Assembly: GCA_903893785.1 (NCBI GenBank)
Contig: CAITNQ010000387.1
Coordinates: forward strand, 1-48,234
DNA length: 48,234 bases
DNA from: an uncultured Gemmatimonadota bacterium
GTDB taxonomy: Bacteria > Latescibacterota > UBA2968 > UBA8231
Direction: 5' to 3'
The position numbers and the translations under genes were made by a program. Of the stretch, positions 16,275 through 24,962 are shown piece after piece. Within the stretch, counting starts at the first letter, position 1. Each line of letters starts with the position of its first letter. Below the pieces are notes generated by a model. The model saw only the letters and a program-made list of their open reading frames with translations, was not told where the DNA came from and ran no database searches.

Positions 16275-17309
16275 TCAGGTGCGCTTGCCGAGCATCAGCA
16301 CCTTCGGACGGGTGCACAGCGGCAGCGGGTTACTCTGGATCTGCAGCTTGACGAACTTCTTCGGCGTGTCCGTGTCCGGCGACTGGTAGGCGTAGAACGG
16401 CGCTCCCAGGTAGTTGGGGCGGTCCTCGATGTACGGCGCCGGCGCGTAGTGCATGACGAACAGGTCCGGCACCCCGAGCGGGAACAGGTGCACCTTGTCG
16501 GTGTGGACGCCCAGCGTCGTCCCGTCGTCGGTGCCGCGGTAGTTGACGAAGCGGATGCCGCCGTAGGTCAACTCGCCCCAGGCCACGCCCCCGCGCAGAT
16601 CGGCCGCCGCGGCGTGGTTGAGGTAGGTGCCGCGCACTTCCGGGTGATTCACCAGGTTGTCCCAGAAGGTGTCGCCGCACAGGCCGATGATCTCGGTGGG
16701 CTCGCCGCCACCGCAGTTGCGGCGGATGGTGCGGCACACCGTGGTGCAGACCTGGCGCACCGCACCGGACTCCGCGGTCGCCAACGCGTTGTCGAGGTCG
16801 AAGTCGACCTCGGACTCCTGCGACACATTGAATTGGGTGAACAGGTTGTAGATGGTGTCGCCGTTGGCGTCGGTGAGGGTGCCCTTGATGCACCCCAGCC
16901 GGTGGTGCTCCATGGTCAGGTCCAGGTCGCGCATCAGGCGATCGAAGCGGTCCATGACGATCTGCCCGATGACCTGGGTCTCGGACTCGCTGCCGAAAGC
17001 GCGGACCCCCTGGATCTCATCGGCCATGATCAGGTCGGCTTTGACCAGGTTCATGGTCTCGAACGGCCGCACCGTCCGCTTGTGCGCGGTGTGGTTGAGC
17101 AGCGGCGGCGAGCCGCCCAGCGGCGTGGTGCCGATCAACGACAGGGTGTCCGGCTGCTCTTCGATGAACAGCGACCGGGTGGCGATCAGCTTGGCCTGGA
17201 ACAACCCCAGTCGGCCCAGGAAGCCGGGCACGTACTTGCGGCTGTTGATCGCCGCCGTCAGCGACCGCAGCGAGAAGGCGTCCTGCGTGAAGATGTCCAA
17301 GGTCGGCAT
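16275..17309 (-). CDS. Major capsid protein (lambda gpE-like)
   Basis: The 344-residue protein starts at ATG 17309 with AAAGG upstream. It opens MPTLDIFTQDAFSLRSLTAAIN-x-RKYVPGFLGRLGLF, the hallmark of the phage major capsid E family, followed by the PFETMNLVKADLIMADEIQGVRAFGS region and an E-loop-like stretch. The C-terminal half has the P-domain pattern (GEPTEIIGLCGDTFWDNLVNHPEVRGTYL) and ends in LQIQSNPLPLC. No N-terminal scaffold domain is present, consistent with a separate scaffold nested in the protease gene. Confidence 0.92.
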   Translation of the reverse strand: MPTLDIFTQDAFSLRSLTAAINSRKYVPGFLGRLGLFQAKLIATRSLFIEEQPDTLSLIGTTPLGGSPPLLNHTAHKRTVRPFETMNLVKADLIMADEIQGVRAFGSESETQVIGQIVMDRFDRLMRDLDLTMEHHRLGCIKGTLTDANGDTIYNLFTQFNVSQESEVDFDLDNALATAESGAVRQVCTTVCRTIRRNCGGGEPTEIIGLCGDTFWDNLVNHPEVRGTYLNHAAAADLRGGVAWGELTYGGIRFVNYRGTDDGTTLGVHTDKVHLFPLGVPDLFVMHYAPAPYIEDRPNYLGAPFYAYQSPDTDTPKKFVKLQIQSNPLPLCTRPKVLMLGKRT

Positions 17310-17443
17310 TTCAGACCTTTCCCAGGTCAGGTGTGAAATGCCCCCAGCACAGGGCGATGGGTGGGGCCGTCCGGGGGGTGCTGCCCCGGTTCGCGCTGAT
17401 CAGGCGCTCCGGCCCGCGATCCGTACGTGCAGGTGCGCGCCGG

Positions 17444-18364
17444 TCAGCGGAGGATGATGCCCGACCGCGCCAACTCGACGGTGGCCTGCGCCTTCTGCGC
17501 CGCCGTGGCCCCCGTCGGCCAGGTGATCTCGTTGGCGTTGACCTCGGCCTGCCGGACCACCACCGCGCCGACCATGGCCGCGCCGGTGGCGTCGCAGTTG
17601 TCGTAGGCGATACCGCGGGCGATCTGGCCGCCGTCGGTGTCGCTGAGGTTGAGCGCCACCCAGCTGCCCAGCGTCACGGCGATGGTGAACGAGTCGCCGG
17701 CGATGAAGTCGGTCGCGTCGGAGATCGTGAAGCCCAGGTGCGAGTTGTTGTACGCCGCACCCACCGTCGCGGCGTTCAGATGCGAGCCGTCCGGAGCGGT
17801 CACCGAGAAGGTGCCGCTGTTGGCCGCCGCCACCGTAATCGTGAACCAGTCCCCAGAGACGAAGTCAGTGGCGCCGTCGGCGATCGTGAACGTCAGGTGC
17901 GAGCCCGTGCTGAACGCGCTACCCACCGTCGCCACGCCGAGCACGATGCCATCCGGGTCCTCGACCTGGAACTTGCCCAGATCGGTGGCCGGCTCGATGC
18001 ACGTGATGCGGTAGACGCCGACCTTGGCGTTGGCCCCCGTCGACGGCGACGCGGTGATCGTGCCATTGCCCGTGTTGCCCGCCACGGCCGCCCCGGTGCC
18101 GGTACTGGCCACTCCGGGGCCGGTGCCGGTGCACAACAGCTGGTAGATGCCCAGCTGGGCATCCGGACCGAACGTCACCGCGCCGATGGTGCCGGTGCCG
18201 GTGTTGGTGCCAGCGGCCTTGGTGGCCGTCAGCTCGCACCCGAGCACCTGGCCCGCGACCAGGTCCTCTCCCGACTTGATCGTGCTGTTGTCGATGCTGA
18301 GAGAGCCATTCGCCAGCGACTGGACGAACTCCCCGCGGTGAGTGCCCTCAATGATTGCGGTCAT
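17444..18364 (-). CDS. Head decoration protein D with inserted repeats
   Basis: At 306 residues this is almost three times the size of lambda gpD (110). The first 40 residues (HRGEFVQSLANGSLSIDNS, GEDLVAGQVLG) and the last 70 (GGQIARGIAYDN, VVVRQAEVNANEITWP, LARSGIILR) carry the gpD fold signatures. Between them lie at least three repeats of a beta-module: GIYQLLCTG, GVYRITCIE...FQVEDPDGIVLG, and GTFSVTAPDGS, each closing with a DFVSGDWFTITV or DFIAGDSFTIAV strand. The fold is thus split by a repeat insert that would stand out from the capsid surface. It starts at ATG 18364, after GGGAGGG. Confidence 0.88.
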   Translation of the reverse strand: MTAIIEGTHRGEFVQSLANGSLSIDNSTIKSGEDLVAGQVLGCELTATKAAGTNTGTGTIGAVTFGPDAQLGIYQLLCTGTGPGVASTGTGAAVAGNTGNGTITASPSTGANAKVGVYRITCIEPATDLGKFQVEDPDGIVLGVATVGSAFSTGSHLTFTIADGATDFVSGDWFTITVAAANSGTFSVTAPDGSHLNAATVGAAYNNSHLGFTISDATDFIAGDSFTIAVTLGSWVALNLSDTDGGQIARGIAYDNCDATGAAMVGAVVVRQAEVNANEITWPTGATAAQKAQATVELARSGIILR

Positions 18365-18403
18365 GCGGCGTTCCCTCCCAAAGTGCGGTAGTGGGCCGGT
18401 GGG

Positions 18404-18817
18404 TTACCGGCGGTCGGCCCGGGCCAAGGCGGCGTGGTAGTACTCGTTGTGGCGATCGGTGATCGCTGCCAGGTCGAGCGACGGCGCCGGCTCAGCGTCC
18501 GCCTGCCGCACGGTGGTGGCCGTGATTTGCAGCGCCTCGTCCTCAGCCGCCTGCTGCTCCAACAGGGCGGCACGCACGTGCTCGCAGGCCAGTTGGCGCT
18601 CAATGAACGCGTCGGCCAACTCGGGCCGGTCGGCCAGGTGGCACAACTCGCGTACCTCCTTCTGGTAGGCGCGGTCGGCGGCGATCGCGTCGGCGCGGAC
18701 CTGCGCCTCGTCAAGCGCGGGAGGGTCAGCGCTGGCAGTCGCCGCGGCGTCGACGACAGGCGGGCCGTCGTCCGCCGCCGCCGTGGCGGGCATGGCGTGT
18801 AGCGTGTTCGTCGGCAT
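18404..18817 (-). CDS. Nested scaffold protein (Nu3-like)
   Basis: ATG 18817 is in frame inside the protease gene and is preceded by GGAGGAGG at a spacing of five bases, a very strong ribosome site for an internal Met. Translation from here gives 137 residues: a disordered Ala/Asp-rich head then charged helices (DRPELADAFIERQLACEHVRA). This reproduces the lambda C/Nu3 design, in which the scaffold is a separately initiated copy of the protease's C-terminus that directs it into the prohead. Confidence 0.8.
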   Translation of the reverse strand: MPTNTLHAMPATAAADDGPPVVDAAATASADPPALDEAQVRADAIAADRAYQKEVRELCHLADRPELADAFIERQLACEHVRAALLEQQAAEDEALQITATTVRQADAEPAPSLDLAAITDRHNEYYHAALARADRR

Positions 18818-19750
18818 GGGGTCCTCCTCCGAGTAGTGAGCAGCGGTCGCGGCCGTCACCATCCCCGGCCACTTGGGTCGTTGTGGCTGCTGGAGCTGCT
18901 CCTCCAGGTCGGCCAAGGCTTGCTCGAGCGTGCCGACCGCGTCGGCCAGGCGCTGCTCGACGCCGGCGGGGCCGCGGTACACCTGCCCCTCCTGGCCGGT
19001 GACCTGGTCCAAGGTCAGCCCGCGGTTGCGGGCTACCTGCCCGGCGAACAGGGCGTACAGCCGGTCCAGCTCATCCTGCATCGTCTGCCGCGCATGGTCG
19101 GTAAGGGGCTCGTAGCTGTTGTGCTCGGCCTTGTACCTGCCGGCCCGGAACACGGTGTACGCCAAACCCTGGGCGCGGTCGGCAGCAGAGCTGTCCAGGT
19201 GCACAGCGATCACGCCCACCGACCCGACACCGCCGGTGCGGGTGGTGTAGATCCGCTCGCAGGCCGACGCGATGCCGTACGCCGCCGAGTACGCCTGGTC
19301 GTTGGCAACCGCCCACACGGGCTTCACCTGCCGCGCCGCGGTCAGGAAGTCGACCAGGTCAAACAGGCCGGCTACCTCGCCGCCGGGGGAGTCGATGTCC
19401 ACCAACAGGGCGTGCACCCGCGGGTCCGTGACGGCGTCCTCCACCATCGCGCGGATGTGCTCGTAGCTGGTCAGCCCCGAGGCCGCCGACGCCCAGTCGT
19501 GCCGGCGCACCAACGTGCCGCTGACCGGAAGGACCGCCACGCCGGCGTCCGTGATCGCGAACGCGCGACGACGCTCGCGGTCGTCCGCGACGTCTGACCC
19601 AGCCGCCATGCCGGTAGCGGTCGCGCCGAACAGGCGCGGTGACAACGCCGCGACGATCACCTCGGCCTTCTCCGGCGCCAGCAGGAGCGGCGTGTTGAAG
19701 AGGCGCGCCGCCACATGTGGGTAGCCCATGCCCGATCTCTCCGTCGGCAT
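18404..19750 (-). CDS. Capsid maturation protease (S49/SppA-like) with C-terminal scaffold
   Basis: Starting at ATG 19750 gives 448 residues; GTG 19753 (one residue more) and ATG 19729 (preceded by GGAGAG) are alternatives. The protease half has the S49 core: VHALLVDIDSPGGEVAG, the nucleophile Ser in NDQAYSAAYGIAS (about residue 155) and the catalytic Lys in RAGRYKAE (about 207). The region after about 310 is Ala/Pro/Glu-rich, then helical (RADAIAADRAYQKEVREL), as in lambda gpC, where the same 3' end also encodes the scaffold Nu3. It overlaps the portal gene stop by one base. Confidence 0.93.
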   Translation of the reverse strand: MPTERSGMGYPHVAARLFNTPLLLAPEKAEVIVAALSPRLFGATATGMAAGSDVADDRERRRAFAITDAGVAVLPVSGTLVRRHDWASAASGLTSYEHIRAMVEDAVTDPRVHALLVDIDSPGGEVAGLFDLVDFLTAARQVKPVWAVANDQAYSAAYGIASACERIYTTRTGGVGSVGVIAVHLDSSAADRAQGLAYTVFRAGRYKAEHNSYEPLTDHARQTMQDELDRLYALFAGQVARNRGLTLDQVTGQEGQVYRGPAGVEQRLADAVGTLEQALADLEEQLQQPQRPKWPGMVTAATAAHYSEEDPMPTNTLHAMPATAAADDGPPVVDAAATASADPPALDEAQVRADAIAADRAYQKEVRELCHLADRPELADAFIERQLACEHVRAALLEQQAAEDEALQITATTVRQADAEPAPSLDLAAITDRHNEYYHAALARADRR

Positions 19751-21342
19751 CACCTGACCCTCGTTTGTCTGCCGCGCTTGGGCGTCGGCTCCGGGGCCGG
19801 GCCCGGGGCCGGCTCCCGAGCAGGATCTGAAGGGCCGTCCGGAGCAGCATCAGGATCGGAGCCATCGGGACGGGCCTCTGCGCCAACCGCCGCGGGCGCT
19901 TCGGCCGCCGCGATCCCCAGGCGCTCGGCCCGGGCCTGGTCCGCGGCGATCTGCTGGTCCACCTGCTCCGGATCGCCGCCTTCCTGGATGATCACCTGAC
20001 TGCGGGCCTTGACGCGCATATCGACCGCCAGCTGCTCTGCCTGACGGTCTTTCAGCGGATCGACCCACTCCCACTTGGGCGGGATCCAAAGCACCTTGGC
20101 CTTGAGCTCCTCCGCCTGGGCGGCCGACGCCGTCAACGCGCCGCTGAGAATGGCCGCGTCGATGAAGCGCGCCCAGATCGGGCGGCAGAACTGGTGCACC
20201 ATCACCTTGGTCTGCAGGCGGTCAACCCGGCGCCTGAACTGCACCAACGCCGCCCGCAGCGAGCTGTAGTTGGCTTGTCGCACGTCGCCCGTCAGGTTGG
20301 CGTACGGAATGCCGATCGCCGCTGCGATCGCCAGCAGGTTGCGGTACTGAAACGTCTCGTAGGTGGCACCGACATCCACCGGCGCACTGAACTCGATGCT
20401 CTCGTCCGGCAGCAGCTCGACGATGGTGCCGGGCGACCAACGCGCGGTGGCCTCGGGAAGACCCTCGTCATCGGTCGCCTCGGTCTCGTTGGTCCAGAAC
20501 CCGCCCTCGGTGGACTTGGTGACAAACCCGGCGACCAGGGCCGCGGTCCGCTTGCGCTCCAGCTCGGCATCGTCGTACGAGTCGAAGATGCGCATCCGCA
20601 CCATGCCGGGAGTCAGCATCGGCAAGCCGCGCAACTGCGACGGGCGACGCACGTCGAACACGTGCAGCACCGTCTCGGCAGGCACGCGGACGCGTTCCTG
20701 CGTCCCCAGCCAGCCGATCTTGTCGCCCGGGTGGTTGCGCCAGAAGTGGTAAGCCAGGCGCTCGCCCAGCGCCCCGAACTCGATCCCGGCGCGGATCCTG
20801 CGCACCGCGCCAACGGGCGCGCTGTAGGACCGGTCCAGGTATTCGGATTCCAGGACCTGTAGCTGCAGCGGCACCGGCAGGCGGTCGTCGGGGCGCCGTG
20901 GACGCAAGCGGATGAACACCTCGCCGGCCTCAAACAGCGCGCCGGCGACCAGGTCCATGACGCCATACAGCGACAACGACCCCTGCTCCTCGGCCACCTC
21001 GCACCAGGTCGACCAGAGCTGCATCACATGGGCCTGCAGGGCCTCGTCCGCGAGGGTGCTCGCCGGCCGAATGCCGGTGCCGACCAGGGCCGCTGAGAAC
21101 TCCTCCTTGGCGTTAGCCGCATAGGGGTTGGCCAGCACCAGGTCGCGCGCCCGTCGCACCAGGGTGTCGCCGGAGGCCGTGGCAATGGACGAGATGTCGG
21201 CGTCGGTCGGGTGCCAGTCCTTCAGGCGCCGAGCCCCGGCCGCGGCGTCGTGCAGCGCGGCACGCGCCTTCGGCGAGCGGCGGACGTCTGCCTCGCCCGT
21301 CCGGATGCCCCAGACCCGGTCCATCCATCCGCGCCAACCCAT
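19750..21342 (-). CDS. Portal protein (lambda gpB-like)
   Basis: The product has 530 residues from ATG 21342, overlapping the gpW stop by one base. Recognisable portal elements are the N-terminal DWHPTDADISSIATASGDTLVRRARDLVLANPYAANA, the LSLYGVMDLVAGALFEAGEVFIRLRPRR region, LQVLESEYLDRSY and the long helix-rich C-terminus with the LTGDVRQANYSSLRAALVQF stem. The last 60 residues are disordered and Pro/Glu/Arg-rich. The portal dodecamer forms the DNA channel and nucleates capsid assembly. Confidence 0.93.
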   Translation of the reverse strand: MGWRGWMDRVWGIRTGEADVRRSPKARAALHDAAAGARRLKDWHPTDADISSIATASGDTLVRRARDLVLANPYAANAKEEFSAALVGTGIRPASTLADEALQAHVMQLWSTWCEVAEEQGSLSLYGVMDLVAGALFEAGEVFIRLRPRRPDDRLPVPLQLQVLESEYLDRSYSAPVGAVRRIRAGIEFGALGERLAYHFWRNHPGDKIGWLGTQERVRVPAETVLHVFDVRRPSQLRGLPMLTPGMVRMRIFDSYDDAELERKRTAALVAGFVTKSTEGGFWTNETEATDDEGLPEATARWSPGTIVELLPDESIEFSAPVDVGATYETFQYRNLLAIAAAIGIPYANLTGDVRQANYSSLRAALVQFRRRVDRLQTKVMVHQFCRPIWARFIDAAILSGALTASAAQAEELKAKVLWIPPKWEWVDPLKDRQAEQLAVDMRVKARSQVIIQEGGDPEQVDQQIAADQARAERLGIAAAEAPAAVGAEARPDGSDPDAAPDGPSDPAREPAPGPAPEPTPKRGRQTRVR

Positions 21343-21548
21343 CAGTAGTCCCTCGTGCTGGTGACCTTGGTGATCCGTCGCTTACGCGTGCCAGCAGCGA
21401 CACTCAGGTCCTGGTCGATGGTCGCCAACACCTGGCGCATCTCCGCCAGCGACCGGTAGGTCGTACTGGTCTCGCCGTAGCGCACGATCAGAGCGCCACT
21501 GGCGATGGCGGCGGCGAGCGCGTCTCGTTGCGCCTGCGTGTACGCCAT
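21342..21548 (-). CDS. Head completion protein gpW
   Basis: Two Met codons lie six bases apart (21554 and 21548). The second is better spaced from GGGAG and gives 68 residues, the same length as lambda gpW. The sequence runs helix (YTQAQRDALAAAIASG), beta-hairpin (ALIVRYGETSTTYRS), helix (LAEMRQVLATIDQDL), which is the gpW fold, and ends in a basic tail. gpW docks on the portal after packaging to hold the DNA. Confidence 0.88.
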   Translation of the reverse strand: MAYTQAQRDALAAAIASGALIVRYGETSTTYRSLAEMRQVLATIDQDLSVAAGTRKRRITKVTSTRDY

Positions 21549-21560
21549 GGTCATTCTCCC

Positions 21561-23594
21561 TTACCAGGCCTGGAACCGCACGCGGCGGCCCGCGGGTTTG
21601 CGGGGGGGACGCGGCGACGGATCAGCTGTGGGTCGCGGTGCCCGGCAGACTGGCGCGGGCGCCGGTGCGGTCCCGACCGGGGTGGGACGCTTTTCGGTTC
21701 GCTCTACCCGTTCGGCCGACACCAGGGCGGCGGCCGAACTCGTGGTGGGGAACTGGGCCTCCAGCTCGCGCCACCGCTTCGGACCCAGACGCAGCACGCC
21801 TGCCTGGCACGCCGCGGCGCGGGCGTAGATGCGGCAGTCCAGCGACTCGTTGCGGTCGCGTGTCTTGGCCCACTCCCAGACGTCGTAGCCCTTGCGCGTT
21901 TCGCGCTTCTGCAACTGCTCGGCGCACAGCTGCCGGAAATGCTCCTCACCGTACTCCGGGAGGTGGCAATACCCGGGAGGGAAGGTCTCGCCGCGGGCCA
22001 AGGCCTCATCCGTCGGCCGGGCCATACGGAGCCAGCCGTAGAGCTCGGTCTTGAGCAGGCTGACACCGATGGGCCAGACCCGCATGCCGCCCCGGATCTT
22101 CCGCCCCGCGATGTCCACGTCCACGGCGCTGGGGCGACTGATCGGGACCGTCATGCGGTCCTGACCCTTGGTAACCAGCACGCGCGGTCCGGGGTGGCGC
22201 CGGGCCCAGGCGCGGACCAGCTGCGAGTTGTAGCCGTCGTCGATGGCCAGGCGCGTCAAGGGCATGTCGACCCCGCTCACATGGGGCCAGACCTCGTCCA
22301 GGACCGCCGACAACTGATCCCAGACCGGGTCGTCAAGGCGCGAGGTGTTGCCCGTCAGCACCCGGTAGTCGACCGACCAGGACTGCTGATCGCGGCCCCA
22401 GGCCACGACCTCCGCCTCGATGCGGTCCTGCTGTACGTCGACCCCGGCCGTCAACAGCAGACCACCGGCGGGGATTACGCCGATGGGGTAGGTCTCGCGG
22501 CGCTCATACAGCCGCTCCCACTCGGGTGCTTCGCCGCGTTCGCGCCAGGTCTCACCGAGTTTGGTGTTGACCCACGTCTTGAACTGCGCCGGGTTTTGGT
22601 TGGTGCGCACGAAATCAGCAGCGATGTCGCCCCAGGTTTCCCAAGGGCTGTAGAGCGCCGACAGGTGGAAGCCGACGTGGCGGCCATCGCCGGCGGCGGT
22701 GGGGCGCCACTGGCCGCCGGACAGCAACGCCTTCTTGTGGTGCTCCTCATGCGCGGCGCCGCAGTTCGGGCAGAGCCAGACCGCCCTATCCGGGGCGCGC
22801 TCCGGCCATTTGATCTGCACCCAGTCCACGGTGGCGAAGGCGCTGCACTGGCGACAGGGCACGAAGTACCGCCGCTGGTCGGTGTGCCAGTACGCCGCTT
22901 GGATGCGGCTGCGGCCTTCGATCGTCGGGGTGGAGACCATCAGGATCTTGCGGCGCGACCTGAACGTTACCGTGCGCTGGATGGCCAGGTTGACCGGGTC
23001 GCCCTCGACGCCCGCCTCGCCCGGGTAGCCGTCCACCTCGTCGAGGAACAGGTAGCGCGCCGGCGTCGAGCGCAGACCTACCGCGCTGTTCGATCCGGTC
23101 ATGACCAACTCACCACCCGGGAACTTCTTGCGGAAGATGCTGTTGCCGCCGTCACGACTGCGCGGCTCGACCACGCGCTCTTTGAGCTCGGGCGTCGAGG
23201 CGATCAGTGGGTCGATACGCGTTGACGTGTTGCGCTTGACCTCGGCCAGGCCCGGGTAGACCATCAGCATCAGAGCTGGAGCGTGGTGGATGCAGTACCC
23301 CAGCCAGTTGTTGCCCGCCTCGGTCGCCCCCAGCTGCGCCGCCTTCATGAAGACGACGAACTCCGCCGGGTCGGCCGGTGACAGCACGTCCATGATCTGC
23401 CGCAGGTAGGGCGTGCGGCTGGTGCGCCACCGACCGGGCTCGGCAGCCGTCAACGGCAGGATGCGGTACCGGTCCGCCCACTCGGACACCGTCAGTCGCG
23501 GCGGCGGCCGCAGCCCATCCCAGTAGGCGTGCGCTACCGACGAAGCGTCGGCGACGCCGATCGGACCCGCTGCTATCGCGGTGGAAGTAGCCAT
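21561..23594 (-). CDS. Terminase large subunit (gpA-like)
   Basis: The 677-residue protein opens with the TVSEWADRYRILPLTAAEPGRW motif of the lambda gpA family. The ATPase has KAAQLGATEAGNN as its Walker A-like loop (from about residue 84) and YLFLDEVDGYP as Walker B (about 181). A zinc pair follows, C247/C250 and C275/C278 (CRQC and CPNC). The nuclease begins at LTAGVDVQQDRIEAEVVAWG with its catalytic Asp pair. It cuts concatemers at cos and powers packaging. The start ATG 23594 is two bases from the small-subunit stop. Confidence 0.96.
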   Translation of the reverse strand: MATSTAIAAGPIGVADASSVAHAYWDGLRPPPRLTVSEWADRYRILPLTAAEPGRWRTSRTPYLRQIMDVLSPADPAEFVVFMKAAQLGATEAGNNWLGYCIHHAPALMLMVYPGLAEVKRNTSTRIDPLIASTPELKERVVEPRSRDGGNSIFRKKFPGGELVMTGSNSAVGLRSTPARYLFLDEVDGYPGEAGVEGDPVNLAIQRTVTFRSRRKILMVSTPTIEGRSRIQAAYWHTDQRRYFVPCRQCSAFATVDWVQIKWPERAPDRAVWLCPNCGAAHEEHHKKALLSGGQWRPTAAGDGRHVGFHLSALYSPWETWGDIAADFVRTNQNPAQFKTWVNTKLGETWRERGEAPEWERLYERRETYPIGVIPAGGLLLTAGVDVQQDRIEAEVVAWGRDQQSWSVDYRVLTGNTSRLDDPVWDQLSAVLDEVWPHVSGVDMPLTRLAIDDGYNSQLVRAWARRHPGPRVLVTKGQDRMTVPISRPSAVDVDIAGRKIRGGMRVWPIGVSLLKTELYGWLRMARPTDEALARGETFPPGYCHLPEYGEEHFRQLCAEQLQKRETRKGYDVWEWAKTRDRNESLDCRIYARAAACQAGVLRLGPKRWRELEAQFPTTSSAAALVSAERVERTEKRPTPVGTAPAPAPVCRAPRPTADPSPRPPRKPAGRRVRFQAW

Positions 23595-23595
23595 G

Positions 23596-24186
23596 TCAGC
23601 CCGTCACCGTCGCCTGCGTGTCGCTCAGCTCCGCGAGGTGCTCGTGGACGTACTGCTCCAGCACCGTGTGCACCTCCCTGGATTCGAGCCGCAGATCGGC
23701 AGCCATCTGCGCCGCGACTCTGGCGGGCCACGCCATCCAGGCGTCGCGCTCAAGGCGACCCGCCGCGAAGGCCTGCGACTCCGCCATCTTCCGATCGACC
23801 AACTCGCCGCGCAGCTGCTGCACCTTCAGCCGGGTCAGGTGCGTGTCCTGGATGGTCTTGGCCTTGCGGGCGTCGGTGAGCGTGACGCCGGCACCGTTCA
23901 ACCCGCCCAGGTCATCGGGCGCCGACTGGCCGATGGTCTCGCCGGCCTCGGCCAGGGTCTCCTGGACGCTGCCCACCGCCGCCAACGACACCGGCTCCAT
24001 GGGCTGTTCTCTCTGCACGGTGGTGGCAACTCGACCCTCGCTGGCCAGCTGCTGATCGGCGCGCTCGCGGTCGACCCTGCCATTGGGCTCCTTGCTGATC
24101 AGCCCCTTGGCGAGCCACTGGTAGACGGTCTTCCGGCTAACGCCGCGATGGCGGGCGAAGGCCGATATGTCCAGCAGCTCTGCCAT
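23596..24186 (-). CDS. Terminase small subunit (Nu1-like)
   Basis: ATG 24186 gives 196 residues; a GTG four codons upstream (24198) is the alternative. Residues 1-50 form a winged-helix HTH (LLDISAFARHRGVSRKTVYQWLAKGLI), as in the DNA-binding domain of Nu1. A disordered linker follows. The last 100 residues are helical (DARKAKTIQDTHLTRLKVQQLRGELVDR), matching the self-assembly and gpA-binding part. It lies directly beside inverted repeats that could be its binding sites (24210-24252). Confidence 0.9.
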   Translation of the reverse strand: MAELLDISAFARHRGVSRKTVYQWLAKGLISKEPNGRVDRERADQQLASEGRVATTVQREQPMEPVSLAAVGSVQETLAEAGETIGQSAPDDLGGLNGAGVTLTDARKAKTIQDTHLTRLKVQQLRGELVDRKMAESQAFAAGRLERDAWMAWPARVAAQMAADLRLESREVHTVLEQYVHEHLAELSDTQATVTG

Positions 24187-24209
24187 ACCGTCTGTCACCT
24201 GTTCCGACC

Positions 24210-24252
24210 GGGTAACACCGAAGCGGGGTGGTGTTACCCCAACCTGTAACCC
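24210..24252. promoter_or_regulatory. Inverted repeats next to small terminase gene; candidate cosB
   Basis: GGGTAACACC (24210-24219) and GGTGTTACCC (24230-24239) form a perfect 10-bp inverted repeat with a 10-base spacer, and a partial third copy, TGTAACCC, lies at 24245-24252. In lambda-like phages the cos site and the small terminase binding sites lie just upstream of the small-subunit gene, exactly as here. A second symmetric element, AACTACGT/ACGTAGTT, lies at 24340-24361. A repressor operator or attenuator is the alternative. Confidence 0.45.
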
Positions 24253-24346
24253 AGGCGCTGGAAGGCTCGCGGACTGAGCAGACCCGTATGCCTCTAAGCC
24301 GTTGGAGGACCCGCACTTACGCCGCCTGACAAGGCGCCCAACTACG

Positions 24347-24691
24347 TCAGACTACGTAGTTACCCAGCCATCTCCAAGCGAGCCGCACGGCTACCGTCGC
24401 CAGGCCCGTCGCGACGACCATCGTGTAGGGCATGGCCGCAAGCGTCTCGGGCGACACCCAACCCACGCTCTTGACGACCTCAACCCCGGCCATCACCAGC
24501 GTCCCCGCCAGGCCCGCGTCGCGGCCCACGCGCGCCGTCGACAGCCAACCCTCGCTGTCCATGCGGCCCGAGGGCACGACCAGCGGCCCACGCACGGCGT
24601 CCGCATCGACCCAGTCACTGTCTGCCGCTATCACCTGTCGCTCCTCCTGTGCGGCCGCAGCCGCCTCCTCGCGCGCCTCGTTAGCCCGCAT
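24347..24691 (-). CDS. Small membrane protein of the lysis region
   Basis: The 114-residue product overlaps the previous gene by 11 bases. Its first 55 residues are charged and Ala-rich. Two hydrophobic stretches follow (AGLAGTLVMAGVEVVKSVGW and PYTMVVATGLATVAVRLAW), giving one or two membrane segments, and it ends in RWLGNYVV. Lying behind an XhlA-like gene and an endolysin, it is a candidate holin or antiholin. No family is recognised with confidence. Confidence 0.6.
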   Translation of the reverse strand: MRANEAREEAAAAAQEERQVIAADSDWVDADAVRGPLVVPSGRMDSEGWLSTARVGRDAGLAGTLVMAGVEVVKSVGWVSPETLAAMPYTMVVATGLATVAVRLAWRWLGNYVV

Positions 24692-24956
24692 GGCGCCCGA
24701 CCACGACCTCGATCAGGGCCACGCTGATCGCGGCCAGCACCAGCCCGGCCAGGCCGTAGACCAGCTTCTTCACGGGCTCGTACTCCTCGCGGCGCACGTA
24801 GTGCGCGTCGAGCTTGGCTTCGACGGCGTGAAACCCGGCCGTGATCTGCTCGGCCAATCGCCCGACTTCGCGCTTCAGGTTGTCCAGCCCCACCTCGATC
24901 TTGGCGAGGCGTTCGCTGTGCTGCCGGCAGATGGCGTCGAGTCCCTCGTCAGACAT
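24681..24956 (-). CDS. XhlA-like holin / hemolysin-type protein
   Basis: The 91-residue protein has a helical, heptad-rich N-terminal half (HSERLAKIEVGLDNLKREVGR) and one C-terminal membrane helix (LVYGLAGLVLAAISVALIEVVVG) ending in a short charged tail. This is the two-part design of the XhlA family, which acts with a second membrane protein and an endolysin in phage lysis. It starts at ATG 24956 behind AAAGGTGA and sits between the endolysin and another membrane protein. Confidence 0.7.
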   Translation of the reverse strand: MSDEGLDAICRQHSERLAKIEVGLDNLKREVGRLAEQITAGFHAVEAKLDAHYVRREEYEPVKKLVYGLAGLVLAAISVALIEVVVGRHAG

Positions 24957-24962
24957 GGGCGG

